Source: Stappia indica (lineage in GTDB: Bacteria; Pseudomonadota; Alphaproteobacteria; Rhizobiales; Stappiaceae). From it: 64,000 bases of DNA. The notes below the pieces were generated by a model, which made no database searches, was not told the DNA's origin, and saw nothing but the letters and a program-made list of their open reading frames with translations. The translations under genes and the position numbers were made by a program. The stretch covers positions 1 through 64,000 of the forward strand of contig NZ_JAIVMG010000015.1 of NCBI RefSeq assembly GCF_020177335.1, written 5' to 3'. This document shows, piece by piece, positions 37,598 through 46,211 of the stretch; the stretch's first letter is position 1, and the number at the start of each line of letters is the position of its first letter.

Positions 37598-38506
37598 TCA
37601 GCCGGCTGCGGCCGCGGCACTGCGAGCGGCGATCGCATCGGCGATCCGCACCACCCGCTCGCCCATCTCCGCGTGCAGCCGCTCAACCATCCGGCCATCC
37701 ACCTGCAAGGCGCCCTTGGAAGCGTTTTCCGGCTTCTCGAATTCGGCGATGATCTTGCGCGCCTGCGCCACCTCGGCCGCATCCGGCGAGAAGGCGGCAT
37801 TGCAGGCCTCGACCTGCTTGGGATGGATCAAGGTCTTGCCATCCATGCCCATCTCGGCGCCCTCACGGCATTCGGCGGCAAAGCCGTCCGCGTCCGACAG
37901 GTCATTGTAGACCCCGTCGATGATGTCGAGCCCATGGGCCCGGGCCGCGGCGACGCAAGCCATCAGCCAGGGACGCATCGGCGCCCGTCCCGGCACCAGC
38001 CGTGCCCGGGTCTCCTTGGCCAGATCGTTGGTTCCCATGATGAAACAGGCAAGCCGGGTTTCGGGATTGGCCGCCGCCGCCGCGATCTCCCGCGCGTTCA
38101 GCATGGCAAGCGGCGTTTCCATCATCGCCCAGAGCGCCAGCCCGGCCGGAGCCTTGGCCGCGTTGACCTTGTGCGCCGCCCGCTCCAGATCCGCCGGGGT
38201 CGACACCTTCGGCAGCAGGATAGCATCGGGACCGGCGGCAATCGCCGCCTCCAGATCCGCCTCGCCCCAGGGCGTCCCGGCGCCATTGACCCGAATCACC
38301 ACCTCCCGGTGCCCGTAGCCGCCGGCGGCCACCGCCTCGGCCACCTGCTGGCGGGCCAGATCCTTGGCGTCGGGCGCCACGGCGTCCTCAAGATCGAGGA
38401 TCAGCGCATCCACATCGAGGCTGCGTGCCTTTTCCAGTGCCCGAGCGTTGGAACCGGGCATGTAAAGGACGCTGCGGCGAGGTCTGATGGCGGCGGATGT
38501 CGTCAT
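37598..38506 (-). CDS. HpcH/HpaI aldolase / citrate lyase beta-type CoA ester lyase
   Basis: A 302-residue TIM-barrel lyase of the CitE/malyl-CoA lyase group. RRSVLYMPGSNARALEKA, LILDLEDAVAPDAKD with the metal Glu/Asp, RVNGAGTPWGEADLEA, LWAMMETPLAMLN and DGKTLIHPKQVEACNAAF are typical. It probably cleaves or forms a 3-hydroxyacyl-CoA such as malyl-CoA or citramalyl-CoA; the exact substrate is not determined. It is followed by DUF1737. Confidence 0.88.
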   Translation of the reverse strand: MTTSAAIRPRRSVLYMPGSNARALEKARSLDVDALILDLEDAVAPDAKDLARQQVAEAVAAGGYGHREVVIRVNGAGTPWGEADLEAAIAAGPDAILLPKVSTPADLERAAHKVNAAKAPAGLALWAMMETPLAMLNAREIAAAAANPETRLACFIMGTNDLAKETRARLVPGRAPMRPWLMACVAAARAHGLDIIDGVYNDLSDADGFAAECREGAEMGMDGKTLIHPKQVEACNAAFSPDAAEVAQARKIIAEFEKPENASKGALQVDGRMVERLHAEMGERVVRIADAIAARSAAAAAG

Positions 38507-38582
38507 GGGCGAACCTGTCCCTTTTGGTTGGTTGCGAGAATTTGCCTGCGGCGCTGGAAAGCCGGGCCTTGGGATGTGGACC

Positions 38583-39524
38583 CTAATGCGCGGAACGGTC
38601 CTCCGCCACCGGTCTTTCGGCGGAGGCGCGAGCCGATGCGCCTGCTGCGGGACGAAACAGCATGTCCCGGGCAGCCACCAGCGCACCGAGAGTCACCAGC
38701 GCGCAGGCGAGCGCAACGCTGACGGTGAACGTGCCGAAGCCGAAGAGGATCAGCAGCAAGGTCGACAGCACCGGCGCCGCATAGGCCCCCGCCCCCAGAA
38801 CCTGGATGTCACCGCGCTTCACGCCGATATCCCAGACGAAGAACGCCAGACCGACGGGAAAGGCCGCAAGGCCGAGCACCGCCAGCCACTCGCCCGCCCC
38901 CGCCGGCCAGATCGTCTGTTCCACCGCCAAATGGGCGACCAGCGACAGAACCGAGGTGCCGAGGCAAAAGCCCGCCACCGCCTCGGTCGGCACCTGATCA
39001 AGACGCCGCGACAGCACCGAATAGCTCGACCAGAACAGCGCCGAGGCAACCGCCGCAAGATAGCCGGTCAGATACGCGGGATCGAGCGCCAGGCTCTCTC
39101 CCCGGGTGACGAGCAGCGCCGCCCCGGCAAGCCCCAGCCCGGTGCCGATCAGGTGATGCGCCCGCAGCCGTTCCCCCGGCAGCAGCGCGGAGAAGACGAC
39201 GATCAACAACGGCCAGGTGTAGTTGATCAGATTGGCCTCCACCGGCGGGGCATTGCGGATCGCCGTGAAATAGAAAAAATGAAAGCCGAACAGGCCCAGC
39301 GTTCCGAACGCCCAAACGCCAAGCGACTGGCGCATCAGCCGCAGTCTACCCCGCGCGGCCAGCCACAGGGTCGCCGCCAGCCCGGAGATGCCGAAGCACA
39401 GGGCATTCAGCAGAAACGGCGGTACAGCGCCCGAAGCGGCGCCGAAGACACCGAGCATCGACCACATCAGGACGGCGGTCAGGCCGATCATTGTCGCACG
39501 GCGACGGCGCGAATCCTCGCTCAT
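38583..39524 (-). CDS. EamA (DMT superfamily) transporter
   Basis: A 313-residue membrane protein with ten predicted helices arranged as two EamA repeats. NAPPVEANLINYTWPLLIVV and SALFWSSYSVLSRRL mark the two halves. The family exports metabolites such as amino acids; the substrate is unknown. The C-terminal 25 residues are polar and Ala/Arg-rich. The ATG at 39524 begins MSEDSRRRRATM, a cytosolic basic start that fits the topology. Confidence 0.87.
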   Translation of the reverse strand: MSEDSRRRRATMIGLTAVLMWSMLGVFGAASGAVPPFLLNALCFGISGLAATLWLAARGRLRLMRQSLGVWAFGTLGLFGFHFFYFTAIRNAPPVEANLINYTWPLLIVVFSALLPGERLRAHHLIGTGLGLAGAALLVTRGESLALDPAYLTGYLAAVASALFWSSYSVLSRRLDQVPTEAVAGFCLGTSVLSLVAHLAVEQTIWPAGAGEWLAVLGLAAFPVGLAFFVWDIGVKRGDIQVLGAGAYAAPVLSTLLLILFGFGTFTVSVALACALVTLGALVAARDMLFRPAAGASARASAERPVAEDRSAH

Positions 39525-39713
39525 GGCATGGCTTTCCGGAAGAGAAACGGCAGGGCACCTCACAACTATGCGGCGACCTTTCCACCACGGTCAATGGGGC
39601 CAGCGGCGCACGGATCGACAGAGGCGGTTGCAAAACCGTCACGGTTCGGGACAAGGTGAGCGCCGCGTTCCGGTCCCCCGGGTCGCTGACCACCGATCCA
39701 ACGCGGAGCTTTC

Positions 39714-40175
39714 ATGAACACCATCGACATCAAGACGCTTGGCCCAGACGACGCACTTGCTCTCGCGCCCCTGATCGCGGAATACGCCCAGGCCCTGAAG
39801 CGCGGCGCGCCGCGCCGTCCCGACCAGTTCTACGCCGAGCGCATTCTTGGCGACCGCACTGCCGAGGTCATCGGTGCGGAGCTGAATGGCCGCCTTGTCG
39901 GCTTTGCCATCTTCTTCGACCTGCCGGAGATCATCACCGGCCTGCGCGCCGGACAGCTCGATGAGCTCTATGTGCATCCGGATGCCCGCAACAACGGCGT
40001 TGCCCGGCGGATGATCGAGACCCTGGTGCAGGAAGGCGCCCGCCGCGACTGGTCGGAACTGCGCTGGATCGTTCCGGGCAAGAACGTGCCTGCCGTCACC
40101 CTTTACGACCAGATCGCCGAACCGGCCAACTGGAAGGGGTACACCCTGGCGATCGACCGGCCGACAACCGACTGA
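39714..40175 (+). CDS. GNAT-family N-acetyltransferase
   Basis: A 153-residue acetyl-CoA-dependent transferase. The acetyl-CoA site is around LDELYVHPDARNNGVARRMI, with Q/RxxG partly replaced by ARNNGVAR. LNGRLVGFAIFFD is beta strand 2-3. The acceptor is unknown. It stands alone between divergent and convergent neighbours. The ATG is supported by GGAG about 12 bases upstream. Confidence 0.87.
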   Translation: MNTIDIKTLGPDDALALAPLIAEYAQALKRGAPRRPDQFYAERILGDRTAEVIGAELNGRLVGFAIFFDLPEIITGLRAGQLDELYVHPDARNNGVARRMIETLVQEGARRDWSELRWIVPGKNVPAVTLYDQIAEPANWKGYTLAIDRPTTD

Positions 40176-40242
40176 TCCCTGTCCGAGTGCCCACAACGCG
40201 CCGCGCCCGACACGCGGTGCGTTGCGCGCCGGAACCGCCTGG

Positions 40243-41298
40243 CTACATCATCGGCCCGAGCCGTCCGATCGGGATGAGGCCGACACGGGCGACACCGCCC
40301 TCGAAGCGGAGCGGCACGGTGACCGCCGGCGCGCCATCGAGCTCCGCCGGACTGCCGAAGCCCATCAACGCCCCTTGCAAGGTTGCCGGCACGGTGGACT
40401 CCGGTGGGAAGAACGGCGCCAGCGCCTGGGCGAGTTGGTCCACACCGACCACGGTCAGCGGCAGGCCGCCGCTCAGCCGGCCCGCCTCATCGAGCCACAG
40501 CGCCCCGCTGGCTTGCAGGGAAAGCTTGCCTGACGACAGCACCAGCCGGTCGATCGCCAGCGCCTCGCGCGACGACAGCACCGCCCGCCAGTCGCCATCC
40601 GAGCGGCCGAGCAGCGGCGCAGCGCCGACAACCGTCATGTCGGCGAACAGATCGACCGACGGCACGGACGGCAGGGTCGAAACGGCGGCAAGCCGCACGG
40701 CGAGATCCACGTCCTCCGCCGCCTCCGGCGATTGCCTCAGATGCACCTCAGCCGTATCGGCAGCGACCCGGAAGGGCATATCCGCACCGGCGCCCTCCAG
40801 CGCGATATCGAGCGCTGGCGCCTCGACGACGAGATCCATCCGCGCCACTGTCTCATCGCCGAGCCGGGCGCTGGACCGCGCCGTGCGCCAGGTCGCATCG
40901 ACCGCCAGGCCGGCGGGACCGGCGGAGCGCACCAGCCGCGCCGGCGCGTCCGCCTCGACGATCAGCTGGCGCGGGTTATAGGCAAGCGCCACCGCCCGCA
41001 CGCCTCCAAGGCTCAGGCTGTCGCCGGTCGCCGCCGCAACCTCCAGCGGCGCGCAGCGCAGCTCGAAGCGGAACGGATACCCTCCCAGCGACTGATCGCC
41101 GCAAGCAAGCCGGCCGCCTTCGGTTTTCGCCACTTCGACCGTGTTGCGCAGGATATCGATGGCCATCCCCCGGCCGATCGCCCAATAGGCGCTCCAGAGG
41201 GCGACAACCAGAAAGACGAGCCCCACCAGCAAACGGTACTTCCAGCGGGAGGGCGAGCGCCCTTTCGGCGTCCCGGTGGCTGTCGGCGTCTCGGTCAT
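40243..41298 (-). CDS. DUF2125 family envelope protein
   Basis: A 351-residue protein with a single N-terminal membrane anchor (about 21-41, YRLLVGLVFLVVALWSAYWA) and a long, beta-rich, periplasmic region without cofactor motifs. The block CGDQSLGGYPFRFELRC is the DUF2125 hallmark; its two cysteines could form a disulfide. The function is unknown; related proteins are found across alphaproteobacteria. GAGGA precedes the ATG at 41298. Confidence 0.85.
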   Translation of the reverse strand: MTETPTATGTPKGRSPSRWKYRLLVGLVFLVVALWSAYWAIGRGMAIDILRNTVEVAKTEGGRLACGDQSLGGYPFRFELRCAPLEVAAATGDSLSLGGVRAVALAYNPRQLIVEADAPARLVRSAGPAGLAVDATWRTARSSARLGDETVARMDLVVEAPALDIALEGAGADMPFRVAADTAEVHLRQSPEAAEDVDLAVRLAAVSTLPSVPSVDLFADMTVVGAAPLLGRSDGDWRAVLSSREALAIDRLVLSSGKLSLQASGALWLDEAGRLSGGLPLTVVGVDQLAQALAPFFPPESTVPATLQGALMGFGSPAELDGAPAVTVPLRFEGGVARVGLIPIGRLGPMM

Positions 41299-41543
41299 CT
41301 GGTCCTCGCGGCTGGAAATCGACCCTCCGCGTCTACGCCCGGATCGCGACAGTTTCAAGGAGGATCGGCGCGCGGCTCCCGCGTCACATCCGCGCCCGTG
41401 GGAGGAAAATCCGACCAACCCGGCCGGAAACAACCGCCGGAGGGTTGATCCTCCCCCCGGTTCTGACGCACCCTGCCGGCCGCCTCGCCAGGCCCGAGCA
41501 AGGGCAAAGGCACGGCCGGAAGCGATGAGAGGATCAACGGCGA

Positions 41544-42083
41544 ATGAGCGATCTTTGGGTGTTCGGATACGGCTCGCTGATGTGGCGACCGGGTTTTCCC
41601 TACGAGATCGCCGTTCCCGGCGTTCTTCATGGCGCCCACCGCTCGCTTTGCGTCTATTCCTGGGTGCATCGCGGCACCGAGCAGCGGCCCGGCCTCGTGC
41701 TTGGTCTTGATCGGGGCGGCGCCTGCCGGGGCATCGCCTTTCGGGTTGCCGGTCGCAACCGGGAAGAGGTGATCGCCTATCTGCGCGAACGCGAGCAGGT
41801 CACCGCCGTCTATCTTGAAGCGGAAAGGCGGGTGCGACTCGATGGCGAAGAGGGCGGCACGGTCTCCGCTTTGACCTACCTGGTCAACCGCGACCACCAT
41901 CAATATGCCGGCGTTCTCAGCACTGAGCGCCAGTTCGAGCTGGTACAAGGGGCCCAGGGTCAATCCGGCCCCAATCCCGAATATGTGCTCAACACCGCCG
42001 CGCATCTGGAGGAACTGAAGATCCACGATCCGGCGCTGTCAGCGCTGGCGAAGCGACTGAAGGCCCTCGCCGCGGTCGTCTGA
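41544..42083 (+). CDS. ChaC-type gamma-glutamylcyclotransferase
   Basis: A 179-residue enzyme that cleaves glutathione to 5-oxoproline and Cys-Gly. LWVFGYGSLMWRPGFPYE is the substrate loop, and the catalytic glutamate is in YLREREQVTAVYLE. The end GPNPEYVLNTAAHLEEL is conserved. GAGAGG lies about 12 bases before the ATG. A gamma-glutamyltransferase is encoded 15 kb away, so two glutathione-degrading routes are present. Confidence 0.92.
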   Translation: MSDLWVFGYGSLMWRPGFPYEIAVPGVLHGAHRSLCVYSWVHRGTEQRPGLVLGLDRGGACRGIAFRVAGRNREEVIAYLREREQVTAVYLEAERRVRLDGEEGGTVSALTYLVNRDHHQYAGVLSTERQFELVQGAQGQSGPNPEYVLNTAAHLEELKIHDPALSALAKRLKALAAVV

Positions 42084-42115
42084 GGCGGCGCGCCCGGCCT
42101 TCCCTGCCCGGGAGG

Positions 42116-42577
42116 CTAATCGCCTTCCGCCACAGACAGGTCCGTTCCCACCTCCGCGCCCGCCGCGTCGGCGGCGAAGATGCAGCTCGCCCGGGACAGG
42201 TCATCGGCCACGGCGCGACGTTCGTCGGGCCGGCCGGCGAGCAGATGCACATAGGCGATGCGCCGACCGAGGTCGCGGCTGGCGATGGGCGCGCCGCGCC
42301 GCTGTCCGTAGCGGTCGACCTCGCCGATCCAGACGGCCCCGCCGCTGCGGCGCGGCAACAGCACGACCACCGCGCCGCAATAATCTTCCAGCGCCTCCAC
42401 CGGCACGGCAGAGAAAAGGTACCGCCGGCCCGAATGGCCGAAGAAATACCGGTAGCGATCATCCAGCCCCAGCGCCGCGGCCGCGCGCGGCGCCGCGGCG
42501 CCGCCGCTTTTCCCCTCGCCCGAGCTGGGAACCACCCCGGAAACAGCCCGATCTATATTGGTCAGCGATGACGTCAT
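42116..42577 (-). CDS. Conserved hypothetical protein
   Basis: A 153-residue soluble protein I cannot assign. After an unstructured N-terminus (1-35, Gly/Ala/Ser) it has a compact alpha/beta region with DDRYRYFFGHSGRRYLFSA and AVVVLLPRRSGGAVWIGEVD. There is no signal peptide or catalytic motif. It lies 77 bases after plsC on the same strand. Codon use matches its neighbours, so it is probably a genuine gene. Confidence 0.65.
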   Translation of the reverse strand: MTSSLTNIDRAVSGVVPSSGEGKSGGAAAPRAAAALGLDDRYRYFFGHSGRRYLFSAVPVEALEDYCGAVVVLLPRRSGGAVWIGEVDRYGQRRGAPIASRDLGRRIAYVHLLAGRPDERRAVADDLSRASCIFAADAAGAEVGTDLSVAEGD

Positions 42578-42654
42578 GCTGGCAACAATAGAACAAACCG
42601 GAAACCTTGTCAGCAGACAATCGACGCGAGCAACGCCGCGTCTTGCGCACCCTG

Positions 42655-43446
42655 TCAGTCGCGCGGAAGCACGAGCCCGCGCGCGCGCCAGCGCTCTTCC
42701 ACCTGAGCCAGAACGGGACTGCCGGGATCGCGCCGCGCCGCCTCCCGCAACAACTCGTCCGACGCACTCTCCACCACTGAAACCAGCTGGTCGTAGCAGG
42801 CATGAAGGTCCTGCCCCGGCTGGATCGGCGGCAGGATCTCCACCAGCACCGTGCCCGGGTAAAGGGTCCAGCCACGCCGGGGCCAATAGACGCCGGAGTT
42901 CAGCGCGATCGGCAGCACCGGACAGCCGAGCGAGCGGTAAAGATGGGCCACGCCATGCTTGTAGCGCGGTTCAGCCCCGGCCGGCCGGCGGGTGCCTTCG
43001 GGAAAGATCAGGATCTGCCGTCCTTCGGCCACCGCTTCGCTGGCCTTTTCCGTCATCCGCGCCAGCGCCACGGAGCGCTTGCCGCGATCGACCGGGATCT
43101 GCCGGTACTTGGCGGTGTACCAGCCAAACAGCGGAATGTAGCGCAGCTCCCGCTTCAGCACGTAGGTCGGCGAGGCGAACAGCGGCAAGAGGGCGAAGGT
43201 TTCCCAGGCGGACTGATGCTTGGCGGCGACGATATAGCCGCCCTCGGGAATGTTCTCCAGACCGCGCACCTCGACCCTGAGGCCCACGATCCAGCGCAGC
43301 AGCGCCAGGCAGGTCCGCGCCCAGAACGGCACGACCGGCCAGCCCCAGCGGCGCGGCAGGATGAGCACCGGCGAAAACAGGATCATCAGACCCAGGGTCA
43401 CCAGATAAAACAGCGCATGAAACAGGAGCGAGCGAAGAAGAAGCAT
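42655..43446 (-). CDS. plsC: 1-acyl-sn-glycerol-3-phosphate acyltransferase
   Basis: A 263-residue membrane acyltransferase that makes phosphatidic acid from lysophosphatidic acid. Two hydrophobic segments lie in the first 60 residues. Motif I is AKHQSAWETF, that is HX4E instead of the common HX4D; motif II is PVDRGKRS and motif III IFPEGTRR. The Glu variant is seen in a proteobacterial subgroup. It lies 68 bases after the ydcF-like gene on the same strand. Confidence 0.92.
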   Translation of the reverse strand: MLLLRSLLFHALFYLVTLGLMILFSPVLILPRRWGWPVVPFWARTCLALLRWIVGLRVEVRGLENIPEGGYIVAAKHQSAWETFALLPLFASPTYVLKRELRYIPLFGWYTAKYRQIPVDRGKRSVALARMTEKASEAVAEGRQILIFPEGTRRPAGAEPRYKHGVAHLYRSLGCPVLPIALNSGVYWPRRGWTLYPGTVLVEILPPIQPGQDLHACYDQLVSVVESASDELLREAARRDPGSPVLAQVEERWRARGLVLPRD

Positions 43447-43514
43447 CGAATGGCCAACCGGATGAATTGCGTGTCGCGGCCAATCGACGGGAGGTACAAG
43501 GCCGGCAACGCCCC

Positions 43515-44231
43515 TCAGGACGACGCGCCGTCAACCATCCCTATTCTCAGCCAGGTGAGCATATACTTCACATATTCGCGCAGGAGAAGCCGCGTCGTCT
43601 GCGGATCCGCATACCAGCGTTCAAGCGGCAGGTCGGCGCTCTGCACCTTGGCCGGGATCAGGCGCAGGTCCGGCGCCACCGAACGCAATTCCAGCATGGC
43701 GCGCGGCATGTGATAGGCGCTGGTGACCACCAAGAGGCTGTCGAAATGCCGGCTACGCGCCCATTTCGCGGTTTCCGCAGCGTTTTCCAGCGTGTTGTTG
43801 GCAATCCGGTCCAGATCGACGCAGCAGCGGAAGAGCGCGAGATTGCTGGAGGTCAGGGCAACGATCTGCTCCGGCCGCGTGTCCGGATGCACACCGGAGA
43901 TCAAAAGGCGATTGGCCCGCCCCTCCTCCAGCAGCATCAAGGCCTTCTTGACCCGCTCGCGTCCGCCGGTCAGCACCACGATCGCATCGGCGCGGGTCAG
44001 CACCGCAGGCTCCCCCTCCGTCACCATGCCGGCGAAGCGGAAAAACCCGCCAACCAGGAACCCGCCGCCAACCACGACCACCGCCAGGGCAAGCACCAGC
44101 AGCCAGCGGAGGAACCGCCGCCGACGGGGCATCCGCCGACGTGTTTCCGCTCCCGCGCCCTCAGGCGTCGCTTGCGCCTCCTTGGCCGTCTCGTCCTGCG
44201 GCAGTGAAGTTGCTCGATCCATCATCATCAT
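43515..44231 (-). CDS. YdcF/ElyC family DUF218 protein
   Basis: A 235-238 residue protein with a basic N-terminus, one membrane anchor (about 40-65) and a DUF218 domain: ADAIVVLTGGRERVKKAL, NRLLISGVHPDTRPE, NTLENAAETAKWAR and VTSAYHMPRAMLEL. The family includes E. coli ElyC, involved in lipid-carrier and peptidoglycan homeostasis. Four ATG codons in a row (44231-44220) make the exact start uncertain. It probably forms an envelope unit with plsC. Confidence 0.87.
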   Translation of the reverse strand: MMMMDRATSLPQDETAKEAQATPEGAGAETRRRMPRRRRFLRWLLVLALAVVVVGGGFLVGGFFRFAGMVTEGEPAVLTRADAIVVLTGGRERVKKALMLLEEGRANRLLISGVHPDTRPEQIVALTSSNLALFRCCVDLDRIANNTLENAAETAKWARSRHFDSLLVVTSAYHMPRAMLELRSVAPDLRLIPAKVQSADLPLERWYADPQTTRLLLREYVKYMLTWLRIGMVDGASS

Positions 44232-44388
44232 CGGCCGCCAGACCAGCAGTTTCCACGCAAAGTGCCGCCTCCGGCGTCCTTCCCACCTTTCGCACTCCAG
44301 CAATCGAGGCGGCCATCCGCCAACCGGGTCATCGGGCGCAATCCTCCGTTCCGGAGTTGACCGTTTTTGGGCGACAAGTTCAACCAGC

Positions 44389-45228
44389 CTATCGGAATCG
44401 GTGCAAAAACGCCCGGGTGCGCCTCGCAAGCCCGCAGGCCAACCGGCACCCGGCCCGGCGCAGCCAGCCTCCAACCCGGGCGAGCCCGGAGCGCAGCGAC
44501 GCCTCCTGAAGCATCGCCGGCGGCGCGACGTAGAACAGCCGGTACATGGTGAGGATCACGAGAAGGGTCAGGCCCCAGGAGAGCAGGGTGTCGGACAGGA
44601 AATGACCGCCGAAGGCCACCCGGTTGATGGACAGCGCCGCGCAGAGCGGCCCGATCACCGCCAGCATGCCCAGGCGCCAGCGCCGGGGCGCAAGAAACAC
44701 CAGACTCACCAGCCAGAGACTGGCCGAGGCCTCGCCGGACACGAAGGAACAATTGGTGTCGCAATGGTCGGTGACCTTCCAGACCGGCACATAGGGGGCG
44801 TCACCGCCGAAGGCGGTCACGTCACGCGGGCGCGGCCGGCCCCAGTTGTTCTTGAACAGCGCATTGACCACCAGTCCCGGCCCCAGCGCCAGCGTCGACA
44901 GCAGGAACAGCGAGGCCCGCAGCCGCACCCACTCGGGCAAGCGCGGCAGGAGAAGCGCCGCCAGCAGCGGCAGAGCCGCCAGCACCGCAACCACCTTCAC
45001 CAGATAGGGGCCGAGCGCGCGCAGCCGCACGAAAAACGGCACCTCGGCGAGCCAGAACCCCGCCTCGGCATCGTAAAACAGCCCGGTCGCCATCAGGTCC
45101 AGGGCGGGGACCGCGAGAAACAGCAGGGACACCAGCAGCAGATAGACGAAGGTGGCAAGAAACGGATGGGCAGCGCACCACGCACACAGGTTGCGCGGAA
45201 CGGAGGCTTGATGCGGCACGGGCGTCAT
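44389..45228 (-). CDS. PAP2-family membrane phosphatase
   Basis: A 279-residue six-helix membrane phosphatase. The three active-site motifs are KNNWGRPRP, CSFVSGEASAS and RVAFGGHFLSD; the second has SGE instead of the common SGH. It may dephosphorylate lipid A, undecaprenyl pyrophosphate or phosphatidylglycerol phosphate, consistent with the plsC and ydcF neighbours. The start at 45228 follows family length; the open frame upstream looks non-coding. Confidence 0.87.
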   Translation of the reverse strand: MTPVPHQASVPRNLCAWCAAHPFLATFVYLLLVSLLFLAVPALDLMATGLFYDAEAGFWLAEVPFFVRLRALGPYLVKVVAVLAALPLLAALLLPRLPEWVRLRASLFLLSTLALGPGLVVNALFKNNWGRPRPRDVTAFGGDAPYVPVWKVTDHCDTNCSFVSGEASASLWLVSLVFLAPRRWRLGMLAVIGPLCAALSINRVAFGGHFLSDTLLSWGLTLLVILTMYRLFYVAPPAMLQEASLRSGLARVGGWLRRAGCRLACGLARRTRAFLHRFR

Positions 45229-45536
45229 CGCGAGCAGGGATCCTCGATCGGCATGGCGGTACGCGTCAACGGAAGACACCGGCGGCGCCGCAACGATATT
45301 GGCAGGCCCGACAAATCGGACCGTTTCAGGTCCGCCGGTTATAAAGTGCTGCGTACGCCTGTCCAGCATCGCCCTGCGCGCAGCGCAGCCCAGCGCGGCA
45401 AAACGGCCATCGACCGGGCGTTGACACCCGTGATAGGTTGCATCTTTGTGGTCGCTCACGGTGACTGCGCCACCTGAACCAAAGCCCTTGTACAACCGGC
45501 CTGGACGACCGGTCTGGACGGTCCAACGGGGAATTC
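45229..45536. other. Divergent intergenic region between the PAP2 and LysE genes
   Basis: This 308-base gap has no convincing gene. A perfect TTGACA at 45421-45426 faces the LysE gene but lacks a good -10 at 16-18 bases. I see no operator palindrome or terminator. Confidence 0.5.
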
Positions 45537-46181
45537 ATGAGCTTCATTCCCGATCTTGCCACGCTGGCGACCTTCACCGCTGCCTGCCTCGTTCTGGTGC
45601 TGACCCCCGGTCCGGACATGACCCTGTTCGTCAGCCGCTCCCTGTCCGAGGGACGCGCCGCCGGCATGGCCTCGATGCTGGGCGCCGCGACCGGCAATCT
45701 GGTGCATACCCTGCTGATTGCCTTCGGCCTGTCGGCCCTGATCGCCGCCTCCGCCGAAGCATTTCTGGTGGTCAAGCTCGTCGGCGCCCTCTACCTGCTG
45801 TGGCTGGCCTATCAGAGCATCCGCCACGGTTCGGCGCTGACGGTACGCGCCGACGCACCAGCGCAGCGCAGGCCCCTGTCCCGGGTGTTCGCCACCGGCC
45901 TGCTGGTGAACCTGCTCAATCCGAAGATCATCCTGTTCTTCCTCACCTTCCTGCCGCAGTTCGTAACGGCGGGCGATCCGGAAGCTTCGGCCAAGCTGGT
46001 CTTTCTCGGGCTTTACATGATTGCCTTTTCCCTCCCCTTCTGCGCCGCCATGGTCCTGGCCGCCGAGGGCTTTTCCGCCTCCTTGCGCAAATCGCCGCGC
46101 GTCATGCGCCTGGTCGACTGGCTGTTCGCCAGCGTGATCGGCGGTTTCGCCGTCAAGATCCTTCTGACCAACCGGACCTGA
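45537..46181 (+). CDS. LysE/RhtB family amino-acid exporter
   Basis: A 214-residue membrane protein with six hydrophobic segments. The signature LTPGPDMTLFVSRSLSEGRAAG is near the N-terminus, followed by GAALYLLWLAYQS-like and NLLNPKIILFFLTFLPQFV segments. It exports amino acids or homoserine lactone-type compounds; the substrate is unknown. The class III aminotransferase follows by 30 bases, suggesting a unit that handles one amino acid. Confidence 0.92.
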   Translation: MSFIPDLATLATFTAACLVLVLTPGPDMTLFVSRSLSEGRAAGMASMLGAATGNLVHTLLIAFGLSALIAASAEAFLVVKLVGALYLLWLAYQSIRHGSALTVRADAPAQRRPLSRVFATGLLVNLLNPKIILFFLTFLPQFVTAGDPEASAKLVFLGLYMIAFSLPFCAAMVLAAEGFSASLRKSPRVMRLVDWLFASVIGGFAVKILLTNRT

Positions 46182-46211
46182 GCGTCCCCTTCACGATCGA
46201 CATCTAACATC

